From contig CM055098.1 in NCBI GenBank assembly GCA_029204225.1, positions 47,725,587 through 47,789,586 of the forward strand: a DNA stretch of 64,000 bases. The letters run 5' to 3'. The first letter of the stretch is position 1; each line of letters begins with the position of its first letter. The notes beneath the pieces were generated by a model that did not search any database, was not told where the DNA came from, and saw only the letters and a program-made list of their open reading frames with translations. Below, in pieces: positions 11,266 to 21,270 of this stretch. The DNA comes from Diphasiastrum complanatum (Eukaryota > Streptophyta > Lycopodiopsida > Lycopodiales > Lycopodiaceae). Position numbers and translations under genes: made by a program.

Positions 11266-12675
11266 CAATATGAAAATCTTTGTAGAAAATACCAACATGT
11301 GTTTGCATGGGATTATACAGATTTGAAAGGGATACCCCGGAAAAAGTGGCACACACGATACCTTTAAAAGAAGATACAAAACCAGTAAGACAGAAACAAC
11401 GAAGATTACCTTATAATCTCAAAGCGGGAGTTTATAAAGAACTAGAGCGACTACGTCAAGCTAGTTTAATATTTTCTATACAAAACACGGAATGGTGTTC
11501 ACCAATAGTGCCGAGACCTAAGAAAAATTCTACACAAATTAGGGTTTGTGTAGATTACAAAAAATTAAATAAGCACACGATTAAAGATTATTATCAATTA
11601 CCATTTGTTGATCAAGTTCTTGATGAATTAGCCGGAAGAGAAAGATATTCATTTATGGATTGTTTTGCGGGCTACAATCAGATTGCAATAAAAGAGAAAA
11701 ATAAGTTGAAAACTACCTTTACTACGACACTTGGAGTTTTTACATATCACGTGATGCCATTTGGGTTATCGAATGCCCCTGGTACATATCAGAGATTTAT
11801 AAATGAACAATTTGAAGATATACTTGACGAAAATCTTAAAATTTTCATCGATGATCTATGTGGAGCTTCTTTTGTTAAAGATCATATGGCTATTTTGGAA
11901 AAATGTTTAAAGAAGTGTGAGATAACATGTGTTGCACTCAATGCTGGGAAATGTTTGTTTGGAGTGCCTTACGGTGTACTATTAGGACATGTGATTAGTA
12001 GGAATGGTATATCTATAAATTTGGATAAGATAAAAATAATATTAAGCCTTGGCATTCCTACTATGCTTAAACAGTTACAGTCATTTCTTGGATCTGTAGA
12101 TTATTATCGAAGATACATTAGGCAATACTCATTAAAGTCACTCCCTCTAACGGTATTATTGAAAAAGGATGGAGTATGGAATTGAATGAAAGCTTGTGAT
12201 ATAGCTTTTAAAGACTTAAAGGAAGCTGTAGCCAGTACCCCTATATTGAAACCTCCAATGTATGATCGGGAGTTTTATATTTTTACTTCAGCTACAGAGA
12301 AAAGTATGAATTGTTGTTTGGCTCAAATATGGGACAAAATATATCATCCCATAATGTTTGTGGGATGCAAGCTAAATATAGCAGAATTAAGTTACTCATA
12401 TGCGAAAAAAGTGTGTTTATGCATTGCATATGCTGCTGCTAAATATCGTCACTATATACTACATCGCATAGTTATTATCTTTACTAAGAATAATGCAGTT
12501 ATTTTGATGATGAACAAATTGGAACCACCCCCTAGGTTAATCAAGTGGATTGTTGCACTCCAAGAATTTGATTATGATCTGAAGAGTAAACCTCCACGAT
12601 TACAAGGTTTAAATGATTATATTTGTGAGTGGGGAACTCCGAATGAGGAAGATGGAACTAGTGAGAGTGACCAAC
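11266..12675 (+). pseudogene. Gypsy RT and first RNase H (Tat-like element)
   Basis: RT begins with CRKYQHVFAWDYTDLKGIP and shifts frame near 11340. It then runs 11307-12185 with PVRQKQRRLPYNLKAGVYKE, RYSFMDCFAGYNQI (Asp118 of that frame) and FIDD at residues 180-183. A TGA at 12183 interrupts one otherwise continuous frame into RNase H (12186-12675). There the usual TDAS catalytic block reads FTSATEKSMNCC, so the first Asp is lost. That degeneration is known for the gypsy RNase H of Tat elements that carry a second RNase H. The region is split at 12675 by the family-B copia insertion. Confidence 0.88.
12671..12675. repeat. Target-site duplication CCAAC, left copy
   Basis: CCAAC precedes the copia LTR here and recurs at 19106-19110 after the right LTR. 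This 5-bp direct repeat marks the insertion. Confidence 0.95.
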
Positions 12676-13330
12676 TGTGAAAAATACAGATCCTAAGTGG
12701 ATCTAAACTCCAAGATCATTGGCTTGAATGCTTGCACTCCAAACTACATAAGCTAGGAATTGGCAACACATTCTATGCTACCTAGAATGCAAAGAACTTG
12801 ATCAAAAAGCATTTATCACAAATGGAAACTTCCATAAACATCAAGTGCGGCCCAAAATAGCATTATACAGTCCATAATACATCAGCCTACCACTTTTGGA
12901 AAGCACCTAAGATCATACACAATAGCTTGAAGACAATACACACAACAATGCTCTCAATGGAGGAAGAAACAATGACAATGATCTATTGATCTCAATGAAG
13001 CATACAAAAGGTTTCTCCAACCTGTTCTCCACGACTTCCCTACTATTTATGGATGAGGAAGATGACTCTCTCTCCTCTCTCTAGAAGGTACTTGACCCTA
13101 GATATTCCCTATATAGGAAAAATAGCTAAAAATGGCTTATATGACCAAAATACATCAAAATGGTCTCATTTTGAAGGGTATGAAGTTTGACACTTCATCA
13201 TACTGAAAAAATACAGTAAATAAAAACATTGTGGCCTGGTTCACACGTGTGAAACTCCAGAACCAAAACTATTTACAATTTTAGCCAATTTAGGCCTCAA
13301 ACTAGCTAGGAAATGTTGACAATTTTCACA
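12676..13330 (-). repeat. 3' LTR of family-B copia (655 bp)
   Basis: It runs from TGTGAAAAATACAG to CAATTTTCACA in plus-strand orientation and is almost identical to 18452-19105. The polyprotein stop codon (13326-13328) lies just inside it. Confidence 0.97.
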
Positions 13331-16300
13331 CTCCCTCTTCAACATTGGATGCTAGTTTCAACATAGTCTTTGAGCACATTCCAAGATTAGATCTATGCAT
13401 TAAATATAGGTCCTTTCCCAATGGTTTGGTGAAGATATCAGCCACACACTCCTTTGAAGAGACATGTTGAAGCTCCACCTCTTTGGCAATGACTTGATCT
13501 CTCACAAAATGGTGAGCAATCTCAATGTGCTTGCTCCTTGCATGAAAAACAGGATTGCTTGCCAAGCTTTGGGCTGAAAGGTTATCACAAAGTATGATTG
13601 GAGTCTTCCCTGGTTCCAGCAAGTGAAGATCCAATAACATCCTCTTGATCCAAAGAATTTCCTTGGTGCATGTTGTTAATGCCTTGTACTCGGCTTCGGT
13701 GGAAGATAGAGAGATAGTTGGTTGCTTCTTTGATAGCCATGAGACCACTCCATCTCCAAGATAGATTGCAAAGGCACTTGTTGACTTCCTATCCATTTGA
13801 TCACCTGCAAAATCTGAATCTGAAAATCCACAAAGGTTAGGTGTAGTACCTCCATACAAGATGCCAAAATCTCTAGATCCCGAGATGTATCTAAGTACTC
13901 TCTTTCCTAGCTTCCAATGAGCCTCACTAGGATCTTGCATAAATTGACTTAGTTTACCAACCACAAAGCTTAGATCAGGTCTTGTGATGGTTAACCATAT
14001 AAGAGATCCTATTAGCTTTCTATAGAGAGTAATGTCCTTGAAGGATCTTTCATTACTTCTTGTAGTTAGCTTTACATTTGATTCCATAGGAGTAGAAACA
14101 ACTTTACAATCTTCCATATGAAACCTTTTTAGAATAGAGTTAACATACTTTTCTTGACATATGAATGTAGATTTAGAAGTTCTAATAATCTCTATTCCTA
14201 AGATATAATGAAGTTTACCAAGATCTTGAATTTCAAACTCTCTTTTGAGTGCCATCTTGATTTCATCTATATCTAGATTGTTATCATCACTTAAGATAAT
14301 GTCATCAACATAGATCAAAAGTAAAGTGATATCATTTTCATTCAATCTAAAGTAGAGAGAATGATCATACTCACTCATAACAAAGTTTTGAGAAAGTAAG
14401 AAGGAATTGAGCTTAGCATACCAACTCCTTGGTGCTTGCTTTAGCCCATACAAACTCTTTTGGAGATAGCACACATGATTAGGCTCATCATGTGAAACAT
14501 AGCCCTCGGGTTGCTCCATGTAAATATCTTCTTCAAGATCACCATTCAAGAAGGCATTAGTAACATCCATTTGCCACATATCCCAATCATAAAGAGTTGC
14601 AAGAGAGATTAGGATTCGAATAGTTACCATCTTTGCCACGGGTGCAAAGGTCTCATCATAGTCAATACCATATTCTTGAGCATACCCCTTTGCCACCAAC
14701 CTTGCCTTGTACTTGTTGATTGATCCATCTTGATTTGTCTTGATCTTGAAGATCCACTTACAACCAATTGCCTTCTTGTCCTTTGGAAGCTTTACCAACC
14801 TCCATGTGTTGCTTTTGATGAGTGCTTGATGCTCATGATCCATGGCTTGGATCCATTCCTTCTTTTGAATTGCTTCACCTACACAAGTTGGTTCATCAAA
14901 AGAGGTAAGAAAAGCAAAGTTAGAGTTGTCCACCACTTGCTTTCCTTTTTCATCATAGGTTAGCCTTGATGGCTTAGCCCTTTGCCTTTGAGTCTTCCTT
15001 GAAGTTTGCTTTGGAGTGGCATCTCCATCTTCATCCAAGACATCTTGCACATCATGATGATTAGTAGGCACATCAACATCAACATCAACAACATTGGAAA
15101 CATTCTCTTCATGAAAGATGACATCCCTACTTATGACAACTTTCTTTGTAGAAGGAATGTACACTTTGTAAGCCTTGCTTACTTCACTATAGCCAACAAA
15201 CACACCCTTCTTTGATGAAGGATCTTCTTTAGTTCTATCATCAAGTGTGATATTGACAAAACATGTACATCCAAAGATCCTACAATGCTTGACACTCGGC
15301 CTTCTACCATAAAGAACCTCATGAGGAGTTTTACCATCCAAGGAAGCACTTGTCCATCTATTACATAGATAGTTAGCACATGCTAAAGCTTCCCCCCAAA
15401 AAGACTTAGCAAGATTAGCATGTAGTCTCATTGCCTTGGCACATTCACAAAGGGTTCTATTCTTCCTCTCGGCCACTCCATTCTGTTGTGGAGTCCTAGG
15501 ACTAGACATCTCCCTCTTAATCCCATGTGCTATACAAAAGTCTTTGAACCTATTTGAGGTGTATTCCCCTCCATTATCAGATCTTAAGCATTTGATCTTT
15601 GTATTGAATTGGTTTTCCATTTCATTCTTGAACTTGACAAATGCAGCAAACACTTCATCCTTACTTTTAAGAAGATAGATCCAAGTATACCTACTAAAGT
15701 CATCAATGAAAGTTGCATACATCTTTGCCCCACCATTGCTAGTTGTACTAGAAGAATGAATATCAGAATGCACAAGTTGAAAAGCTTCTTTAGATCTAGA
15801 AGTAGATCTAGAATAAGCAAGTCTATGAGATTTGGACAAGGCACAATGTTCACAAACACTATTGTTTGCAACAAGACTTTTAGGGAGACCAAGAACAAGC
15901 TCTTTCTTTTCCATTACCTCCAAAGATTTGAAGTTGGGATGGCCCAACCTCTTGTGCCAAACTTCTTGGTTTGTCAATTGCTCCCTAGCCATACATCCTT
16001 CATGATTAGAGATCACACATGCATCAAGCTTGAAAAGTTTACCATGCCTCCTACCTTGAGCAATCAAGGATCCACATTTACTTATCAAACATGCATCTCC
16101 AATGAACTCCACATCAAGTCCTTTGTCAATCATTTGACTTACACTAAGCAAATTCTTAGTGATTGAAGGAATGTACAAAACATTTTCAAGATTTGCTTTC
16201 CTATTTGTTGAAAATGAAATAGGAATAGTGCCTATGCCTTTGATGTCACATTGACCATCATTTGCAGTGTAGATGATGTTACTTTCTCCCTCATAAGACA

Positions 16301-17279
16301 ATAAGGATGTAAAGTATTCCTTATGTCTTGTCATGTGAGATGAGGCTCCACTATCAATCCACCAAGGATCATTATCATCTATGTTGGCTAACAAACTTGA
16401 AGTCATAACAAGTGATTCACATGTGTTATGTTCTTCCTCATCTATTGTAAGATTTCCTTGCCTCTCTCCTTGCTCTCTTTTCTTCTTATAACATTCATTT
16501 GCAAAATGACCTTTTATCCCACAATAAAAGCACTTGAACTTTGACTTATTGTTCTTAGTAGAAGAGGAAGAGGAAGAGTGATCATCATGATCAAAGTTAC
16601 CACCTTTGGACCATTTCCCTTTGCCTTTACCTTTGCCCTTGAATTTGCCTTTTGTGAAGAAAGCCTCTTCACCTCCACCTTGCAAGGATGCACCATCAAG
16701 CTTTGATTGCAACCTATGTTCTTCAGCCAATAAGATTTCTTGCAAGTCAACCACACTTGGCAAGACTCTTTGAATGGCAAAACTTTGCACAAGGTTAGCA
16801 TGTTCATTTAGCAAACCATTCAACATAACTTGGACTATTTCACCATCTTTTATGTTCTCATCAATGCATGCTAAATCATCACTTAGGGACTTAACTCTCA
16901 AGATAAATGCATGAGCACTTTCACCCTCTCTTTGCCTACTAGAAAATATTTGTCTCCTTAGGGTCAATACCCTAGATGTGGACTTTGATTCAAAGAGCTT
17001 CTTTAAGGCATTCCATGCCTCACTTGCACTTTGACACTTTCCAACTTCCTTGAGAAGTTCATTTGTAACATTCATTTTAATGATATGAAGAGCCCTTTTG
17101 GCCTTCTTATCAAACCTTTGTTGCTCTTGAAGTGTGAGAGGTCTCTCTTCAATTTCTGCAACTATGTCCATGAGTTCATTCAACTCAAGTAAGGACTCCA
17201 TCCTCACTTTCCAAGTAGAGTAGTTTGATGAACTCAACCTTTCACTAGACTCTAGCATGATCCCACCATTGGAAGCCAT
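13326..17279 (-). CDS. Copia gag-pol polyprotein, intact, 1317 aa
   Basis: This single frame encodes everything needed for copia retrotransposition. In order: gag with a UBN2-like core (about 1-200); a Gly/Lys-rich stretch; CCHC zinc knuckle C250, C253, H258, C263; aspartic protease DSG at 309-311; the pre-integrase HHCC finger (H442, H447, C476, C479); and the integrase core with D506, D568 and E604. RT follows (about 825-1070) with YVDD at 990-993, then RNase H (about 1145-1275) with SDSDFAGD, LSSTEAEY and CDNLSA, ending in ADIFTKPL. The length is normal for plant copia. The ATG at 17277-17279 starts the gag core directly. Products are expected in cytoplasmic virus-like particles, with integration in the nucleus. 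No missing key residue was seen. Confidence 0.96.
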   Translation of the reverse strand: MASNGGIMLESSERLSSSNYSTWKVRMESLLELNELMDIVAEIEERPLTLQEQQRFDKKAKRALHIIKMNVTNELLKEVGKCQSASEAWNALKKLFESKSTSRVLTLRRQIFSSRQREGESAHAFILRVKSLSDDLACIDENIKDGEIVQVMLNGLLNEHANLVQSFAIQRVLPSVVDLQEILLAEEHRLQSKLDGASLQGGGEEAFFTKGKFKGKGKGKGKWSKGGNFDHDDHSSSSSSTKNNKSKFKCFYCGIKGHFANECYKKKREQGERQGNLTIDEEEHNTCESLVMTSSLLANIDDNDPWWIDSGASSHMTRHKEYFTSLLSYEGESNIIYTANDGQCDIKGIGTIPISFSTNRKANLENVLYIPSITKNLLSVSQMIDKGLDVEFIGDACLISKCGSLIAQGRRHGKLFKLDACVISNHEGCMAREQLTNQEVWHKRLGHPNFKSLEVMEKKELVLGLPKSLVANNSVCEHCALSKSHRLAYSRSTSRSKEAFQLVHSDIHSSSTTSNGGAKMYATFIDDFSRYTWIYLLKSKDEVFAAFVKFKNEMENQFNTKIKCLRSDNGGEYTSNRFKDFCIAHGIKREMSSPRTPQQNGVAERKNRTLCECAKAMRLHANLAKSFWGEALACANYLCNRWTSASLDGKTPHEVLYGRRPSVKHCRIFGCTCFVNITLDDRTKEDPSSKKGVFVGYSEVSKAYKVYIPSTKKVVISRDVIFHEENVSNVVDVDVDVPTNHHDVQDVLDEDGDATPKQTSRKTQRQRAKPSRLTYDEKGKQVVDNSNFAFLTSFDEPTCVGEAIQKKEWIQAMDHEHQALIKSNTWRLVKLPKDKKAIGCKWIFKIKTNQDGSINKYKARLVAKGYAQEYGIDYDETFAPVAKMVTIRILISLATLYDWDMWQMDVTNAFLNGDLEEDIYMEQPEGYVSHDEPNHVCYLQKSLYGLKQAPRSWYAKLNSFLLSQNFVMSEYDHSLYFRLNENDITLLLIYVDDIILSDDNNLDIDEIKMALKREFEIQDLGKLHYILGIEIIRTSKSTFICQEKYVNSILKRFHMEDCKVVSTPMESNVKLTTRSNERSFKDITLYRKLIGSLIWLTITRPDLSFVVGKLSQFMQDPSEAHWKLGKRVLRYISGSRDFGILYGGTTPNLCGFSDSDFAGDQMDRKSTSAFAIYLGDGVVSWLSKKQPTISLSSTEAEYKALTTCTKEILWIKRMLLDLHLLEPGKTPIILCDNLSAQSLASNPVFHARSKHIEIAHHFVRDQVIAKEVELQHVSSKECVADIFTKPLGKDLYLMHRSNLGMCSKTMLKLASNVEEGV
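13331..13343 (-). other. Polypurine tract of family-B copia
   Basis: On the minus strand this reads GTTGAAGAGGGAG, directly before the 3' LTR start TGTGAAAATTG. The same tract also encodes the last residues of the polyprotein (VEEGV). Confidence 0.9.
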
Positions 17280-17458
17280 GATTCTAATGTTTCTTCAACT
17301 TTTAGGTTCTGTCCTAAAGCACTTAGAACTCACTTTTCTCTCAACAAATGATAGATAAAGAGATCTATGAAGATTTAGGACCCTAAAACACTTCTATCTT
17401 GAACCTAGATGGTTTCCAAGCATAGAAAGGAAGATTGAAACACATGCAACACTTTGCA

Positions 17459-17930
17459 CACACTAAGAATGGATTACAAAATCAAACCAACCTGAACACA
17501 CTCTTGCTTAAGCTCTCAAACTTTCCAGCAAGTGACCAAATCAAGTTATGGTGTGAAGAGTTACTTGCATTCTTAGAAAATACCCAAAACTAGGATGCCA
17601 AGATTACCTAGTAATGAACAAACTTGATCAACATATGATCAACACACTAAGATATTGATTCAACCTGTAAAACCACATGTAAACCACACTTCTAAAAGTT
17701 TATAAACTCCAGCAAGTGATAAATACAAGATTTAGAGGTGAATGAATGAGCACACTTAGTGAATCACAAGACTAGCTTCACTATCTTGTCAAATCTTGGT
17801 GTTTAGATGTAGATCTAAGATCACTTCACATGAGAATGTTCCTCAACCTGTTAAGAACCTGAAAACACACTTGCATAATGGTTAACACCTTCCAGCAAAT
17901 GCTCCAATCAAATTACATAAGGAGAGTTAC
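17459..17930. repeat. Degenerate tandem repeat, about 180-bp period, in copia leader
   Basis: CAACCTG occurs near 17487, 17661 and 17844, each followed about 35-45 bp later by a CCAGCAAGTGA/CCAGCAAATGC block (near 17523, 17708 and 17893). The periods are about 174-185 bp. Similarity beyond the anchors is moderate. Confidence 0.6.
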
Positions 17931-18097
17931 TTACATGCTCAACAAAGTACACCAAAATTTATGCCAAAATTGATGACAATCTTTACAATATGCTCTTCAC
18001 AATGGAGCTTACAATATGTTCACCCAAAAAAGGGGATCTTTCATCCAAATGGGAGCTTTGCTCAGCCTTTAGGAGAATTACAACTCACTCAAAAGAG

Positions 18098-18170
18098 CAT
18101 TTGTCATCCACTTAAGGAGAAGTTTCATCCACTTAAGGAGAGTGTTCATCCAAGAATGGAGATTGTCAAC
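18098..18170. repeat. Short tandem repeat, 21-bp unit
   Basis: Three adjacent units start CATCCACTTAAGGAGA, CATCCACTTAAGGAGA and CATCCAAGAATGGAGA. It lies in the leader of the copia element. Confidence 0.7.
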
Positions 18171-18440
18171 AATAGGATTGAAAAGAACATTGTTAGTATT
18201 GAATATGCACAAGCCTCACAATCACAAATGATTAGGTGTTATGATCTGATCCAAAATAGTTTCTTTTCAGCCTCTGATCTTCAATAGACCTAAAATATGC
18301 TTTTGATCCACAAGTTCAACTCACAAAACAAAGGTTAGTAAGATTTGATCAACAAAGCAATGCAAAATCATGCTAGAACTTGATCAAACATCCAAATATC
18401 ACCAAAAATGGAATACTTACTGTAAATAGAAGCCAACCAG

Positions 18441-18451
18441 CTCTGATACCA
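18441..18451 (-). other. Primer binding site, tRNA-iMet type
   Basis: On the minus strand this reads TGGTATCAGAG right after the 5' LTR (18452-19105). Confidence 0.95.
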
Positions 18452-19105
18452 TGTGAAAAATACAGATCCTAAGTGGATCTAAACTCCAAGATCATTGGCT
18501 TGAATGCTTGCACTCCAAACTACATAAGCTAGGAATTGGCAACACATTCTATGCTACCTAGAATGCAAAGAACTTGATCAAAAAGCATTTATCACAAATG
18601 GAAACTTCCATAAACATCAAGTGCGGCCCAAAATAGCATTATACAGTCCATAATACATCAGCCTACCACTTTTGGAAAGCACCTAAGATCATACACAATA
18701 GCTTGAAGACAATACACACAACAATGCTCTCAATGGAGGAAGAAACAATGACAATGATCTATTGATCTCAATGAAGCATACAAAAGGTTTCTCCAACCTG
18801 TTCTCCACGACTTCCCTACTATTTATGGATGAGGAAATGACTCTCTCTCCTCTCTCTAGAAGGTACTTGACCCTAGATATTCCCTATATAGGAAAAATAG
18901 CTAAAAATGGCTTATATGACCAAAATACATCAAAATGGTCTCATTTTGAAGGGTATGAAGTTTGACACTTCATCATACTGAAAAAATACAGTAAATAAAA
19001 ACATTGTGGCCTGGTTCACACGTGTGAAACTCCAGAATCAAAACTATTTACAATTTTAGCCAATTTAGGCCTCAAACTAGCTAGGAAATGTTGACAATTT
19101 TCACA
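18452..19105 (-). repeat. 5' LTR of family-B copia (654 bp)
   Basis: The termini are TGTGAAAAATACAG and TTTTCACA, followed by the target duplication CCAAC at 19106-19110. This LTR should drive transcription of the element on the minus strand. Confidence 0.97.
18812..18891 (-). promoter_or_regulatory. Candidate TATA-type promoter in 5' LTR of family-B copia
   Basis: On the minus strand CCTATATAGGG lies at about 18881-18892, and CATAAATAG follows at about 18815-18825, with a CT/GA-rich stretch between. Either could be the core promoter; which one is used cannot be decided from sequence. Confidence 0.4.
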
Positions 19106-19110
19106 CCAAC
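19106..19110. repeat. Target-site duplication CCAAC, right copy
   Basis: This matches 12671-12675 exactly. The interrupted gypsy frame resumes immediately after it. Confidence 0.95.
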
Positions 19111-20400
19111 TTCTAGGATTACTTCACATCGATAAAGATATGATACCGAGCTGGTATTCCACTTTGGCAACATATTTGTCAACATTGGAAGTGCCTGGCA
19201 GTATGACATATAACGAGAAAAGAAAACTTAAATTGCAGGCACTACAATTCTCACTTATAGAAGGTGTACTTTACCGGAAGGGAGTGGAAGGATTATATCG
19301 TAGATGTGTGGTACCTGATGATATAAAATTTATCTTAGAAGAATGTCATGATTCTGCTTGTGGAGGACATTTTTCAGGCCAATTGACGGGTCAAAAGATA
19401 TTGCGAGCCGGGTATTGGTGGCCGACACTTTTTAAGGATCCCCATGATTATGTTAAACGTTGTGATATATGTCAGCGTGCTGATGGAAGAGCTAGTCGTA
19501 TCAGATCATTGATTCCAATTCAAGCATATCTACACTTTGAGAAATGGGGGATAGATTTTGTACGACCGATAAGGCCAGCCTCATCATCCAGAAAAAGTTA
19601 TATCATTGTTGCAACTGACTATTTTACTAAATGGGCTGAAGCAAGAGCGGTTGGGATAGATAACGCTAAAGAAACTGTGTGCTTTCTTTTGGAGCAAGTT
19701 ATTGGAAGATTTGCTGCTCCTAAAGAATTAGTATCAGATAGAGGTACTCATTTTTTAAATAAAACTATTGAGGCGTTAACAGAACAGTTGACAAATAAAC
19801 ATCGTAAAACGATGCCTTATAATCCTCAAGCAAATGGACAGGCTGAAAGTACTAATAAGCAATTAGTCAATATCAGAAAGAAAACAGTCTCTGAAAATAT
19901 ACAAGATTGGGAAAAAAAGCTATATTCAGCTCTGTGGGCATATAACATCACCATGAAAACTAGTACGAATCATACACCCTACTTTTTAGTGTATGGTCAA
20001 GAATGTGTATTGCCCATAGAAACAGAAATTCCATCACTACATTTTCCGTTAGCTCACGATTTGGGAGAACAAGATTCTTTACAGCAACATTTGAATGTAC
20101 TGCAAGAATTGGATGAAAAACAAATGATATCTTTGAATCATCAAGAAGTGTATAAAAGACGAATGAAATTAATCCACGATTGAAAGATCAAAGATTATGT
20201 TCATGAAAAGGGTCAACTGGTATTACATTATGATGCTCGTCATGAATTGATGCCACATAAATCAACCTTTTTATGGAATGGGTCGTATAAAATCAAGAAA
20301 CTTTACAAGAATTATACAGCATGATTGACTAAACTAAATGGAACGCCTTTTAAAAGTCGAGTCAATCTTAATAAAATTAAACCCTACTTTATGTAGTAGG
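19111..20400 (+). pseudogene. Gypsy integrase (Tat-like element)
   Basis: The open frame 19140-20183 has the HHCC zinc finger (H70, H77, C108, C111 of that frame) and the DDE core at D139 (KWGIDFV), D200 (VSDRGTHF) and E236 (NGQAESTNK). The C-terminal part continues in frame past a TGA at 20181 (IKDYVHEKGQLVLHYDARHE), with another stop near 20323, to about 20395. The core residues are intact, but two stops interrupt the tail. It is the right half of the gypsy pol split by family-B copia. No chromodomain is seen, as expected for non-chromoviral Tat elements. Confidence 0.9.
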
Positions 20401-20429
20401 CTTTGAGTACTGTATGTACAGTGTATTAT

Positions 20430-20457
20430 AGTTTTGTTTTTTTTTTTTGATTTACAG
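20430..20457 (+). promoter_or_regulatory. Candidate 3' splice site before second RNase H
   Basis: A run of T residues followed by GATTTACAG ends at 20457. This is the form of a strong plant splice acceptor. It lies 21 bp before the first ATG of the RNase H domain, after the end of the integrase region. The ORF would then be made from a spliced mRNA; that is inference. Confidence 0.45.
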
Positions 20458-21006
20458 GTTATTTATCAATTTACCGTTATGGAGTTGACACAATTAAAGG
20501 AAATTTATTGTTTATACTTTGATGGCGCTTCTAGAGGAATTGAAATGAGAGGAGCAACTGGAGTCATTTTGCAAAATAAGAGATCTGAGACTGTAAGTAG
20601 TATGGGGGTTTATTTAGGGAAATGTTATACAAACAATATGGCAGAGTATAAAGCTCTAATAATTGGACTACGTATGATCAATAGAATCCCTATTCAAATT
20701 GACCACCTATGTATAATAGGAGATTCTGAACTTATTATTAGGCAAATGACTGGAGAGTATAGTATTTATAGTGCTAAATTAAAAGCATACTCTTTAGTGG
20801 TACATGAACTGATAAGAACATTCCCTACAGTAGAGTGGATGATAGTACCCAAGGCTCAGAATCATTTAGCAAATACGTTAGCCACAAAAGCTTATGGGTG
20901 TGATATCTATAATAAACTGTTACCTCAAAGATCGATTCTGAACATTTGTTATCAACCCCTAGAATTATGGTTACTATTGAAATTGGAAACAATGTATGGA
21001 ATTTGA
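20458..21006 (+). CDS. Archaeal/plant-type RNase H ORF, downstream of integrase
   Basis: The domain starts at ATG 20479 (an upstream ATG at 20434 lies in the poly-T tract). It reads CLYFDGASRGIEMRGATGVI with Asp30 (counting from 20434), TNNMAEYKAL with Glu71, IGDSELIIRQ with Asp97, and PKAQNHLANTLATKAYG. The last block normally has Asp (NxxADxLA) but here has Asn147. This is the additional RNase H (aRNH) known from Tat gypsy retrotransposons. It cleaves RNA in RNA-DNA hybrids and is thought to replace the degenerate gypsy RNase H. It is an uninterrupted separate ORF after integrase, which is not the arrangement usually drawn (before integrase). Confidence 0.85.
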   Translation, partial: VIYQFTVMELTQLKEIYCLYFDGASRGIEMRGATGVILQNKRSETVSSMGVYLGKCYTNNMAEYKALIIGLRMINRIPIQIDHLCIIGDSELIIRQMTGEYSIYSAKLKAYSLVVHELIRTFPTVEWMIVPKAQNHLANTLATKAYGCDIYNKLLPQRSILNICYQPLELWLLLKLETMYGI

Positions 21007-21270
21007 TGGATTAAAGAAATACTGAATGCGATATCTCGGGTTAACCCTAAATTGGTTTTACAATTGCAATATTTAGTACGAAATCACCTGATTAAACCTG
21101 TTTTAAGGATAATAACGAAGTTTGTGGTATTATGAGAATGCCAATGATAGTAATCATCATTAAACTGGGCTTGAATTATTTATTTGATCATTTAGATGAT
21201 TTATGTTTTACTTCTGTTTTAAGAGACTTATGCTATTTATTGTAGTTGAATAGTATGGTTTTTCATTTAA
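21007..21270 (+). other. Spacer between RNase H and next open region
   Basis: The frames are closed and rich in stops. Nothing recognisable was seen. Confidence 0.5.

Larger units (their letters stand above)
17280..18440 (-). other. Untranslated leader of family-B copia
   Basis: About 1.16 kb lies between the primer site and the gag start. It has no convincing ORF on the minus strand. It contains a degenerate tandem repeat (17459-17930) and a shorter 21-bp repeat (18098-18170), and would hold packaging signals. Confidence 0.75.
12676..19105 (-). mobile_element. Complete young Ty1/copia element, family B (6430 bp)
   Basis: All hallmarks are present: two near-identical LTRs (655 and 654 bp), a 5-bp target duplication, a tRNA-iMet primer site, a polypurine tract and one uninterrupted 1317-codon gag-pol frame. 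By eye the LTRs differ by one substitution (CAGAACC/CAGAATC) and one single-base indel (GAGGAAGATG/GAGGAAATG). It sits in the RNase H region of an older gypsy element. It may be recent and potentially mobile. Confidence 0.96.

Noticed and set aside
15609-16166. 185-codon plus-strand ORF opposite the copia polyprotein
   Set aside because: It lies antisense to an intact, well-conserved copia frame and has no recognisable domain; it is a shadow.
17961-18287. 108-codon plus-strand ORF with HPLKE repeats
   Set aside because: It lies in the untranslated leader of the copia element, antisense, and its repetitive look comes from the 21-bp DNA repeat.
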